From Asterias amurensis (lineage: Eukaryota > Echinodermata > Asteroidea > Forcipulatida > Asteriidae), in contig NC_092654.1 in assembly GCF_032118995.1 (NCBI RefSeq), positions 15,305,784 to 15,369,783 of the forward strand: a stretch of 64,000 nucleotides of DNA, written 5' to 3'. The notes beneath the pieces are model-generated. The model was given only the letters and a program-made list of their open reading frames with translations, did no database searches and had not been told where the DNA came from. This document shows positions 48,301 to 58,700 of the stretch, one piece after another; the first letter of the stretch is position 1; each line of letters starts with the position of its first letter. A program made the position numbers and the translations under genes.

Positions 48301-48904
48301 ACGGTAATAAAAACTTACGTGGTAAGAAGGTAAACAGCTTTAATTAAAAAGTATAATGCATTTTGAGAAATATTTCACTTCGAAGTACAGTCTCATTATA
48401 AAGAGCACTATGAAGAAGAGGTTCTGCATATTATAGGCCTATAATAGGCTAAGTAGCCAGAATCTCATTTCCAATTTTATGTTTCTTTGCTTTGCTGTCC
48501 TCTTACATTACAACAAGAATGATTCTTTTTACAAAAGATGCAATTTGGCCAGTCAAAACGATCTTGTTTAAATGAGAATACTGTATACTACGGTTTTTGA
48601 ATAAGATATACCACCTTTCAAATTTTGCAGATTTGCAGCCTGATGCCCAGTTCCATTTCTTTGTGTGCAAGAATAGCGTCATAGGTTTATAAAGCGCAGC
48701 CAGGGGAAAAGCGAAGCCAAAATAAAAAAAAATGGATGTCTGCATGAGTTCAAAGTTTCTCAGACCTACTCAAAATATGAATGACATTGATGGTTTTTAT
48801 TTACTGCAACCCTGAAGAGAAAAACTCACTCCTCCAAATCCAAGTGGTGGAAAATCTTCATCCTTCTTCGCTTGATACTGTTGAGATTCTGATGAAGAGG
48901 CCAT
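38856..48904 (-). CDS. ALKBH3: ALKBH3, AlkB-type Fe(II)/2-oxoglutarate dioxygenase with expanded tails (about 795 aa)
   Basis: Minus-strand exons 48830-48904, 47545-48230, 46863-46910, 45591-45697, 44368-44456, 42561-42767, 41000-41101 and 38856-39929; all phases agree. ALKBH3 removes 1-methyladenine and 3-methylcytosine from single-stranded DNA and RNA. The core shows EVCWYGEHPYAYS, TFNSVLCNKYRN and WHSDDE (iron ligands His373 and Asp375), then IASLSLGEERMFEMRKKP. The exon 8 start HQVPKEY supplies the third ligand (His439), and RINLTFR (Arg451, Arg457) gives the 2-oxoglutarate and active-site arginines. Residues 26-250 are RGG/Gln-rich around SRTQGAPWQAVPV, which matches the vertebrate N-terminal motif. 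From about residue 465 the chain is tandem repeats. Vertebrate ALKBH3 is about 290 residues. It is head to head with TAF5. Core identity is secure; tail use needs RNA support. Confidence 0.92.
39330..39810 (-). repeat. 54-bp coding tandem repeat in the ALKBH3 tail
   Basis: About nine units of 18 codons, of the form EASSMEEESKAPFSRDGT, lie between the catalytic domain and the 180-bp repeats. Several units are nearly identical in DNA, which points to recent expansion. Confidence 0.85.
40286..40667 (+). mobile_element. Family A MITE, full copy
   Basis: Opens TTTAAAAAGACAATGCACAC and closes AGTGTCCACTGCCTTTAAGG. It lies in the last intron of ALKBH3. Confidence 0.78.
41440..41985. mobile_element. 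Family C hairpin MITE (41539-41926) nested in a family D element
   Basis: The C copy has both ends (TTAAAGGAACACGTTGCC and GGCAACGTGTTCCTTTAA) and the core hairpin GGGAGTCAACATTCTGACTC flanked by GGCCATTA arms. The D half-palindromes lie on both sides: ATCGATTTCACAAAACTC at 41447 and CTTTGTGAAATCGACGTC near 41970. C therefore jumped into an existing D element. Confidence 0.75.
42060..42535 (+). repeat. tRNA-derived SINE, type 1, with an opposing fragment
   Basis: The plus copy starts near ACGTGGCCGAGCAAATAAGA (42198). It has box B GGTTCGAGTCCCAGTC, body GTGTCCCCGAGCAAGACACT, and tail GCGATATAAAAACTGATTAT ending in TTATTATTAT. Upstream at 42060-42160 is a reverse piece of the same head (CCGCTCGGCCAAGCCACG). 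Confidence 0.75.
43700..44253 (+). mobile_element. Family A MITE with internal insertion
   Basis: Opens AAAGCCACTGGACACGTTTG and ends AAACCTGTCCGGTGCCTTTA. The segment about 44010-44175 interrupts the usual block order. It ends about 115 bp short of ALKBH3 exon 5. Confidence 0.72.
45310..45540. repeat. Family G dispersed repeat
   Basis: CCAGTGATTCCATTGGATAC, ATAGATGCCCAAACAGTG, GGTCAAAGGTGAATG and CTCGAAGTGTGACATCAG occur in the same order as at 12725-13010 and 63765-63885. It ends 50 bp before ALKBH3 exon 4. Confidence 0.6.
45774..46122 (-). mobile_element. Family A MITE, reverse orientation, full copy
   Basis: Opens GGGGCAGTGGGCACTATTGG and closes CAATAGTGTCGAGGGTCTTT. The arm ATTTTGAGGTCTCGAAATCA is kept. 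Confidence 0.78.
46507..46790 (-). repeat. Type 3 SINE with a 113-bp tandem duplication
   Basis: The block from AGACAATAAAGTACAGTTTT to CCATATAATGCCCCGG occurs twice (46510-46619 and 46623-46733) with almost no changes. It is followed by a reverse box B (CATGATTCAAACCGGGGTCT). It lies in ALKBH3 intron 3. Confidence 0.7.
47195..47486. mobile_element. Family C MITE, partial
   Basis: The hairpin core CAGTCGGCCATTTTGTGGAG with its complement and the right arm TTTCATAACAAACGGTTTCA to CCAATCCAAGGCAA are present. The left outer arm is replaced by unrelated sequence. Confidence 0.65.
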
Positions 48905-49252
48905 CTTCAACTTCACTGATTTTTAAAAACCTGAAACTTGAAAATTTTAGTGAGTATTAAGAAAATGTCCACAAATTTACATTATTTTGTGCACACATTA
49001 AATCAGTTTCTAATCTATCTAGATTCAGACTATATTTTGTATAAAGTAAAGGGATGTTTTGTTTACTTATTGGTCACACGTACGCCACGTAGCCTACCAA
49101 CTTTTTATTTTAAGTAAAAGTTTAAATATTCTTTGTAAGATTCAACAACTGAACTAGGACACGTGTCGGGTTCCCATGTTAGTGTTACTGTAAAGATAAA
49201 TAACATTTTGAATTGGAACTGGACTCAGAAATGTGCAAAATACAAACTTACC

Positions 49253-49423
49253 AGGCTTCAAAATGTCGTTGTTGCGCCACACTTTTAGAGTGTTGTTTCT
49301 GTCTGGGGGATTTTCCCTCATTGTGAAAGAACTGTGGCCGACAGGTGTACCGCCCTCACTCGACACATTATTTTTAGGTGCCTTTTCGTGCGCATCTGAT
49401 GAAGAAGTATCCGAAGTAAACAA
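49253..49423 (-). CDS. Possible upstream ORF or 5' exon of the ALKBH3 transcript
   Basis: A minus-strand open frame starts MFTSDTSSSDAHEKAP and continues to NNDILKP, where a GTAAGT donor occurs at about 49252. A matching acceptor (TTTCAG) lies 26 bases before the ALKBH3 ATG. Spliced together, the frame meets a TAA two codons later, before the ALKBH3 ATG. So it would be a short upstream ORF of about 59 codons and not an N-terminal extension. It could also be non-coding leader. Confidence 0.35.
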
Positions 49424-49736
49424 TAGTGCGCATGGCTCTTTTACTAAACATTACCCATTCCATCCAGTATTATGATTGGGTAGTAAAATTGTCAATCCCT
49501 TTATTTTGCCATTTTTCGTTTATGTACATCCCAACGACATTTCCACTGAAGTTATTTCTTTTACAGAGGTTGATTTTATACATTTTATTTAGGCCTATTG
49601 GCGGTTAAACTAAGAAATGAAGTAAGGGAAGCACTTGTGGAAGTTGATTGTAGCACAACCGGGAATTGTTGTAGTGAGGATACTTATCGTTTGTGTGCAT
49701 CGGAGAAGCACCAAAAACCGCCGTTTTGACTTCGCA
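49424..49736. promoter_or_regulatory. Probable bidirectional promoter of ALKBH3 and TAF5
   Basis: The two genes diverge from this segment. The TAF5 ATG is at 49737 and the probable ALKBH3 leader exon begins near 49423. No TATA box or other named element is obvious. The promoter role is inferred from gene order only. Confidence 0.5.
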
Positions 49737-52700
49737 ATGGACAAACAAACTCTAGCAGCCGTTCTACAGTTTTTACGAAAAAACAACTTAGCGGTAAATA
49801 TTTCCCTAGTTTCTTAACAATCTTTTGCAGGACATAACCCAAGTTGGACAAACACAACGACACCACAGGGCCCAATTGAGCTGCCCTTTCTTGAACGCAA
49901 AAAAAAAATAAACAAAACAGAATTATCAAATATCTTGACATGTATTGCTAGCTAACCAGAATAAACTTTTCTTTACACATTTACACCAGCCAAAATGCAT
50001 CAATGTACAATTTGTGGCTGGTATCCTGCTCATTATTGCTAATTAGGGATTTATGATTTCAGCAGTAGGCCTATGTTCTGCCAAAAAAGCAGTCTCTGTT
50101 CAGTTCAGCTATTAGTATTATATGAAATTTAGCTTCCACTTTTGTGGCCGAATGCTAGGAATGATTCAGGAATCCTTGACTTGTGAAGATGAGTTTCAAA
50201 GTTAAAAACAAACATGAAACAAAACTATGTGTGCATAGCTAGGCTTAATATATGAGTCAACTCAGTCCGAAGTCAAATGGATCCAGCAACTCGGTCCGAA
50301 TCCAAACCACTAACGCAGTCAACCGACAACAGTCAACTTCGGGACCGAGTTGTTGTCGGACTGCTGTATTGACCTCAGACTGCCGAATTGACGTGGGACC
50401 GAATTGCATGTCTTTGGATCAGGTTTACTGTTACCCAACCATAGCTAGCTTGTTGCACAGCCCAATTTCATTGTGCAGAAAAATAGTGAGAAATAGCGAT
50501 AAAATCATTCAAATTTTAAAAATTATAGTTTCATTTAATTTAGTTCATATTCGGCCAACCAGCTGCTTTGGAAAAAACACAAAAACAAAACATGAGTCAG
50601 TGGCTTTATCATTGGCATTTTAACTCGTATATTACGTAAATCAGTTTAACTTTACGAAGGGCAGTAGAGTGTTCGAACACAATAATTTTAGAGAAATTTC
50701 TGTTAATTCCGCCAACACTTGTTCACTCATTAATCACCAAAAGCAATGCATATAATGTATTGCTTTTAAAGTGAGTGAAACAGTGGTGGCATAATTTTTG
50801 AATAAGAACATGTGTCTGAGTTTCGTATGACAATAAGGAATCCAGGCCTAGAGTTACATGCAGGGCATGTTACATTACAGAAGCCATGGTCTCTGTCCCC
50901 CCAGTCTTTGCCTTGTGACCCCTCAAAAGTTTCCCATTAACTTTAATATTCTCCAAAGAAAATGCCCTTTTTAAAAATGAAAATGGCCTTACCCTTTCAA
51001 AGATGAAATTCCAGGCCTCTAGACAATTGTGTCATTGTTTGTCTTCTTTGTTGAGCCACCAGGAAACTGAGGAGTTACTCAAGAAGGAAGCTAACGTAGA
51101 GGATACCGATGAAGGAGTGGGTACCAGTACTGATCAAGATGTCTCCTCAGTTTTATCCGCCTATAACAGGTAATTCTATTAGCTCAAACTCTTTAAATTT
51201 ATAAATTTATAAACAAGTTTATAACATCAATTGTGCCATCTGATGATCAAAGATTGTTTGCTTTTAAATTGGAAATATGTACCCCATGTACCTATGACTT
51301 TTGTTGGCCTGTGTGTGAAGACACCAAACATAGATCTATTATTAAGGGAATAAAAGAGTAGGTGACGAGTTCTTAAACAGCCGTTTAAAAATGGCTCGAG
51401 CCTGTATCACACGACCACGACCCTGCAAGGTTTTAAACGGCCGTTTAAGAACGAGTCACTACTCTTTTATTCCCATCCATAATGCCCTTATGTTAAAAAG
51501 CCAAATAATTCCACAATTGTAGACAATGTGAAACTGTTTCTTTTGCAAATTTTTCGTAGTTTGTAAATTTTTAAAAACTTCTGTTAACAATTGTTTGTCA
51601 TTATAATATTATGGATTTTTTTTGCAGTGGGGGATGGGGGAGGGTAGCCTAAGATTGTAATGTAAAAATATTCACTTTTAAATCTGGCTGAATTGTTATT
51701 GTTAATCTTGCTTGATTTTTTCAGTGATTGGAGTTATCCATGCTCAGGCCTCAAATTAACCCCTGACACCCACATGAATTGCTGCTGTACTTTTGCTGTG
51801 GTGCACTTTGCAAAGTTCCTACATTGTGTACAAATTGACATTTTACTCCATAGAGTGCCCCTTACCAGAGGAAAAGTTCTGTCCACCTTCAAGAGCGAAG
51901 TTCAGTTTGCATGCCTACATTTGTATGAAGAATTTTGCACCAGTTTAACTTTTTTGTTAATCTTATTTGATTTACAGCGACGGGGATCCTTGCCTATATG
52001 AAGAATTTTACCGCGGTTTACAGAACCTTGTAGAATCCTCACTTGACTCCAGCAAGGTAAGCTTAAACAACCTATAGAAGTAAATTAAAGAAATGCGTAC
52101 ATATTATTTGAAATGTTCATAAGTCCAGATGATCTCAAAACCACATTCAAATCCCCTCGTCTTCTCCCTGCCCCCAAAACCCACGTTTTTAGTACATTAT
52201 ATTTTACTAATAACTTTAAGTGATCAAAAAGTTCACTCCCATAAGTGGCCGACCATGTTAGTTGTCGATGAAAAACAAAAACCGTGCAATTTCGAAGCAT
52301 GTTTGTGTGGATAATAATAATAATAATAGTAGGTATTTGTATGCGCCAAATCAATCTTTACAGATGTTCAAGGCGCAGCAGAGACAATGTAAACACAACA
52401 ATACATGTACATATCCAGTGAATGCTAAACAAACAATATCAATAACACCATTTTAAAACAACAACAATGGGAAGAAATCAGAGGAGGGAAACCACAACCA
52501 GACCTGCCAGGCCAAATCAATCTTTACAGATGTTCAAGGCGCAGCAGAGACAATGTAAACACAACAATACATTTACATATCCAGTGAATGCTAAACAAAC
52601 AATATCAATAACACCATTTTAAAACAACAACAATGGGAAGAAATCAGAGGAGGGAAACCACAACCAGACCTGCAGCATTGAGCCAAAGAAAGTCCCGCCA

Positions 52701-55700
52701 AAGCCGGTCTCTCTATGACAAGAACGTGCAGGCCAAGCCGAGCGCTACCGGGCACACACTAAAGCCCTTTTCACACGGCCAAAATGTAGCCAGGGTCCCT
52801 TGCTACAAAATTTACGAGCGTGGAACTTTGTATTCTACTTTTGCAACATCTTTCTACTCATATGCATTTTATAACAAACGGTTGCAAACGTTTTAGAATG
52901 ACCAACTCGACCGATCCAATGTGTTCCTTTAAAGTGTGAGCAAATAGGTTATGAGTAATGTTTGAAAGAACTGGCTGATGAGGCTTGATGAAGGGGAAGT
53001 AGGAGACTGTTCCAGAGAGTACGGCCAGCATGGGAAAAACTGAAGTCACCCCAGAAATGTCAATATGTAATCATTTACGTTGATTCTCTAGTTTCCATGT
53101 ATGTATTTTCATATGTTTTTCATACATTTTTATATCTATGCTTCAACCACAGAGTGAACTTTCCCAGGTCTTGTATCCTGTCTTCGTTCATATGTATTTG
53201 GAGCTTGTCTACAATGGCCATGAAAACCAAGGTGGGTGATGAAACAACACTGTTGACTTCTACTGTGTGTAGATTTTGTTGCATAGACGCATTTAGCCAT
53301 TGTGCATATTGTAGGCCCACTGTGTCTGAATTCTTGAAGTTTAACTGAAGTTTACTATTTTGTAATTGCTCAGGTTGGTTACAGCTTTTTGAGGAAAATA
53401 ACAACATCAATTGGTTCTTAGAAGGTTACATTTATTCAAGTTAGTTTGTGTGCACAAACATGAAGACAACAAAAACAAAATCTGTTTTTTTATGATACTT
53501 GAACCTGTAAGATAAATAAATAAATAAAATATAACAAATAACAAAATAAACTTTTAAGTTTGTTATCGGTGCTGATTCCTTTTTACTTGCCATCTTTTGT
53601 TTAAATTTTTACTGCAATTTTAGAGTGTTTAATGTATAGTATAAATGTGTACTTTTTATGAGCTAGGTCTGGGAGGGCACATCTTTTTGATGACAGTTTT
53701 TTTAACTTTTGCTCTTCCCTGGACGGCCTGTGCTTGTTTTTTGTTTTTGTTTTTTTTGTCCGAAGAATTAAAATAAAATTAAATACTTAACGGAGGCAAC
53801 AAAGGCGATTACCTCCATGCTCTTGGTCATTGCCTTGGTGCCCTTGTAATGAAATAAGCAATGTAGAAATTTTCAATTTCCTCATAGGATGCCCTCATAG
53901 GAGAAAATGCCTTGGTGCCCTTCCCCTTTCAATAACGAAGCATACAGGCCTGTAGTATCATAACGGAGCCTAGGATAGAGGTTACTTTGATTTGGCCTAT
54001 ACTTTCTCAGTATCGTCATCTTGTGTTTTTCAATTTAGCCAAGAAATTCTTTGCTGCCTTCGGTGAGGACCAGGAGGAACATCATCAAGAAGATCTGACT
54101 CAACTTGCAACTGTAGCCAAGAAAGAGCATATGATACACAATGAACTCATGATGAATTACAGGTACCAGACCTTCACAGTTCGGCTTCTGCCCCTTGTCT
54201 TTTTTTTTTGCAAAAAATATTTAAAGTCACCTGGAAGTGGTATTTTTTCAAAATAAAGCTTTTGTCACTAATATATGTGTTTTGATGAGTGGAATGTGAA
54301 TAAACAGTTAACTAAGGTTTTAAAAAATCAGTTCTTATGTTATTTACAAATTTAAGATTAGACCCCGACCCAAGAGGGCGCTGTTTGTGATGTCAATCGA
54401 GGCATACCTTGCCTGTAATGTGTAGAGTAAACACAATTGCAAAGTACATGCACGGACCAAGTCGTGAGTTTGTACGTTTCAAAAAGAGATTTTTTTGTTT
54501 TTTCCGGCAATGCCGACCAGGTGTATTGCTGCTGAATGCAGAAAAACACTTTTTGAAACGTACCAACTCACGACTTGGACGTACATGTACTTTGCACGTG
54601 TGTTTACTATACGCATTGCAGGCAAAGTCTGCCTCGATTGACGTCACAAAAAGGGTAGGCGGAGTCAGCCCCCCAAACAACTTTATATATTTTTTAAACA
54701 TATAAATCATGACAAACAATTACTAAAAAAATTGTTTTATTGTTCGTAAGCATATACTCTTATGTTTGAAAGAAAAAAAAATCTATTTCCAGGTGACTTT
54801 AATAGCCTGACATTTTGACCCTAGTAGAGCTTTTCGAAAGCTAAAAGACTTGAAGGCTAATGTTAGCCTTCGCGACAGACTCGGGTCAAACGTCATGCCA
54901 TTAACTACTTTAATTTCCTTTCGATTGATAAGCTGATTGCAGCAGCTAATTCTTTTTTTTCTCACAAGTGTAGGTTTTGACAACCTTTCTTTTGTATCTC
55001 TGACCAGGACCAGTAAGTACGTGATTCGGATGTGTAGAAACTCCTACCAAACATTGAAGAAACAACTGAATGATAAACAGATTACTATGGTACTCATTAT
55101 AGTAGAGGAACATCTCTTTATTGATGGTAAGTACAACGAGGCTTCAAGAATGTCATAAACTTGTAGGAAGTTGTAGGCCTGGGCGACTAGTGAAATTTAC
55201 TACTAGTCGCGCCTCAAATAGTCGCGACTTTGAAATTAGTCGCGACAAATGTTTAATTCCCAAGATGCATTGCTGCATAATTTTTGCCGCAGGTGCAATA
55301 GTAAAACTCACGCTGAAAGGATTGAAGGAGTGTGTCAGTGATGGCAGATTGTGTTCCAGTTGCGGAACATCCATTTTGCGCCTTTGAACATCCTCGGATG
55401 GAAATGGCGCACAAGAAATGCAATAAATTATTAATTGTTATTATTATCATCAAAATCAGCAAATAGGCTGTTTCATTTTTCAATTTTTTTTTTTTTTTAT
55501 TAAAATTTTCTTTCGTGTTTGTAATAAAGTTGTTTGGATTTGAATTGACAGTTTTTGATGGAGTTCCTCGGAACAAGCAGCAAATAGAGGCTACTGCAGG
55601 AGGCATGGTTGGAGAAGCTAGAAGAGATGGTAAGATTCATGTCTGTGTTATTTACATAAAGTCTATTTTGTAAACATGTGAAAGGAGCACACAACACAGG

Positions 55701-58700
55701 TCCCCTAGCTGAAGAATTTACTTGACTTGAATATTCTCCAAGTAGATTTATTATCTAACACATTCCATTTCTACATTCATCGCAGCTCATTATTTAATTC
55801 AGGGGTGTTGCATCCGAGTGGCATTAATTAATAACTGCTTTGTAGTTTGTAATCAGTAACCTAATCTTCGAGGTCAGCTGGTTTCAGTAGTAATAAAAAT
55901 AATAATAATTGTGGCTTCTTATATAGCGCACATGTCCGTCACTCAGTGACGCTCCTGGCGCTGTAACACAGTATTTCCTGCAAGATGTGGGACTGTTTTT
56001 GAATTATGAGACCTAATTCTTATAGCACCATGTAATGTTTTACAAGGTGCTGTGGCGCAATTTGCTGCCGATCGGACCAGGAACACCGGGGCGAACCCCT
56101 TCTCTTTTCGATAAGTGCACTGGGTTCTTTTACATGCGTTACATAACACATGGGACCAACGGTTTAACGTCCCATCCGAAGGACGAAGCAATGGTGAAGT
56201 GTCTTGCTTAAGGACACAAGTGTCACGGCTGGGGATTCGAACCCACACTCTGCTGATCAGAAACACCAGAGTTTGAATTCGGTGCTCTTAACCGCTCGGC
56301 CATGACACTTCCAGTACCAGTTATCTAAATATTGTTTAAAATTACAGGCCTCGGGACGGCCGGGTGGTTCAATGTCAAATTCAAGTCCTGGTTTGGGTTG
56401 CACTCAAGGCACCTTTGAGCATTCCTTGATTTTGCTACCAGAAAGTTATGATAATAATATATGCAATGTATTTTGGGCTTCTTTTCTCAGCCAATAAAGG
56501 AAGCGTTTATTCCGGGTTGCTGAAAGAACCCGAGATCACTCTTCCTATAGAAGAAGACGATGAAGGAGGAGAGGAGAAAGTTGTGATAATAATATAATAT
56601 GCAATGTATTTTGGGTTTCTTTTCTCAGCCAATAAAGGAAGGGTTTATTATGGCTTACTGAAAGAATTAGAGATCGCTCTTCCTATAGAAGAAGACGACG
56701 AAGGAGGAGAGAGGAAGTTATAAAAATAATAAATGCAATATATTTTTGGTTTCTTTTCAAAGCCAATAAAGGAAGAGTTTATTACGGGTTACTGAAAGAA
56801 CCAGAGATCGCTCTTCCTATAGAAGAAGATGACGAAGGAGGAGAGGAAGGAGACAAACCAAAGGTAAGAAAACTCAGCTTTACTTTCTCTGAATCTGAAT
56901 TTCACTATTATACTTGGCAAAGCCTCCTAATGGAAATATATCACACCAACTTTTTATAAAGAAGAAAATGAAGAAGTTTCAGTTTTTAAAAGTGGAAAGA
57001 AAATTCTTGTGAGGAAAACACAGGCAGTCAAGTTGGGATTGAAAAACCCAATCCACATGCAAAGCTTTGAATCGGGTTCAAACTGGGGTCCACAGAGGTG
57101 AAAGGCACGCCACTGAGCCAACCTAACTGCCCCTCTGACTTACTTCTTTTTACAAAAAGTTTTAAAACTTGGCTTACCATCGCTAGGTAGTTTTACAATT
57201 GTTGGAGTGATGCTTTTACATTTTTTGAAGGTTGCAGGTTGAATGGAAATGCTTTATTTGTTGATTTCAGTGACTATTTAACATCTTGACCTAGTGGGCA
57301 ATTTTGGAGGTTTTCATTTTACCAAAATGGGAACTCCTTGACTGTTGGTTCAATGTTTTTGTTTTACTTTAATTTGTAATTTTTCTTTATAAATATATTG
57401 CTGATTTCTTTTGAATGAACAGAGAAAGAGACCTAAGAAAGATTCAAGCGCCAGCAAGAAGAACAAACCAGATCCAAATGCCCCACCGGCCAACAGAATC
57501 CCCCTTCTTGATTTGTAAGTTGACATTTTCCAGAAGTGCTTTGTTCTTGTTGAGACTGTCGAGCTTGTACTCGTTGAGACTGTTGAGCTTGATCTTAAAG
57601 ATTTCTGTAAAACAATTTCTGTCATGGAAATTGTGTCTGCGAGACATATCAAAAATGAAGATGGCTTGGTCCTTTACATGTATAGTCCTGGTGCAAGACA
57701 TTTTTTTTTAAGTTGGTAAAACCCATACACTCCCATACACTCAACACTACACATGTTGCAACTATTGCCCACTTTTAAGTTTCCTGCAAATGTTGCTTAT
57801 TTTTATTACCAAAGCCTGGCTAAAACCTTGGTAAGCAGCTCCATGAAAAAGCCCCCAGATGTGATCTTTTTTTTTGCTTAGAACCGTATTTTATTTGTGC
57901 ATTAATAATTTATTTTGGCTGGTTATCAGGAAAGACTCGGACAAGATTGACCGTGCTATTGCTCTGAGGGAGTTATCCAAAAGGATAAGACTTGGCCCAG
58001 ACTGCTTGCCATCCATCTGTTTCTACACGTTCCTCAATGCGTACCAAGGGTAAGATTAAATATAGGCCAATATCTCTCACACTCTTCAGTCTACCAATGC
58101 CGACTAGAGCAAATGTTGAGTCCAATTAAGAACTCACTCCACAGCAGTGAAGTTAATATTGAGAAGTCACCTCAATCCACCAAATGAAAGTAGAAGTACC
58201 GCCCGATTTCCTGTACTTATCCTCAATTCTTTTTTTGTTTGCAGTTTAATATCTGTAGATATCAGTGATGACTCTAGTCTGATGGTGGCTGGTTTTGCTG
58301 ATTCTTGTATCCGTGTCTGGGCATTGACCCAGAGGAAACTACGTAATATGAAGTCTGGTAGTGATCTTGCTCTGATTGACAAGGAGGCTGATGACATCAT
58401 GGAGAGGATTATGGATGATAGGTGTGTATTATTATTATTGATTATTGATTGGTTTATTTGATGGTGGCTGGTTTTGCTGATTCTTGTATCCGTGTCTGGG
58501 CATTGACCCAGAGGAAACTACGTAATATGAAGTCTGGTAGTGATCTTGCTCTAATTGATAAGGAGGCTGATGACATCATGGAGAGGATTATGGATGATAG
58601 GTGTGTGTTATTATTATTGATTATTGATTGGTTTATTTGATGGTGGCTGGTTTTGCTGATTCTTGTATCCGCGTCTGGGCATTGACCCAGAGGAAACTAC

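Noticed and set aside
56447-56722. The first two TAF5 exon 8 copies as alternative exons
   Set aside because: No donor site at their ends and in-frame stops follow; kept only as duplicate remnants.
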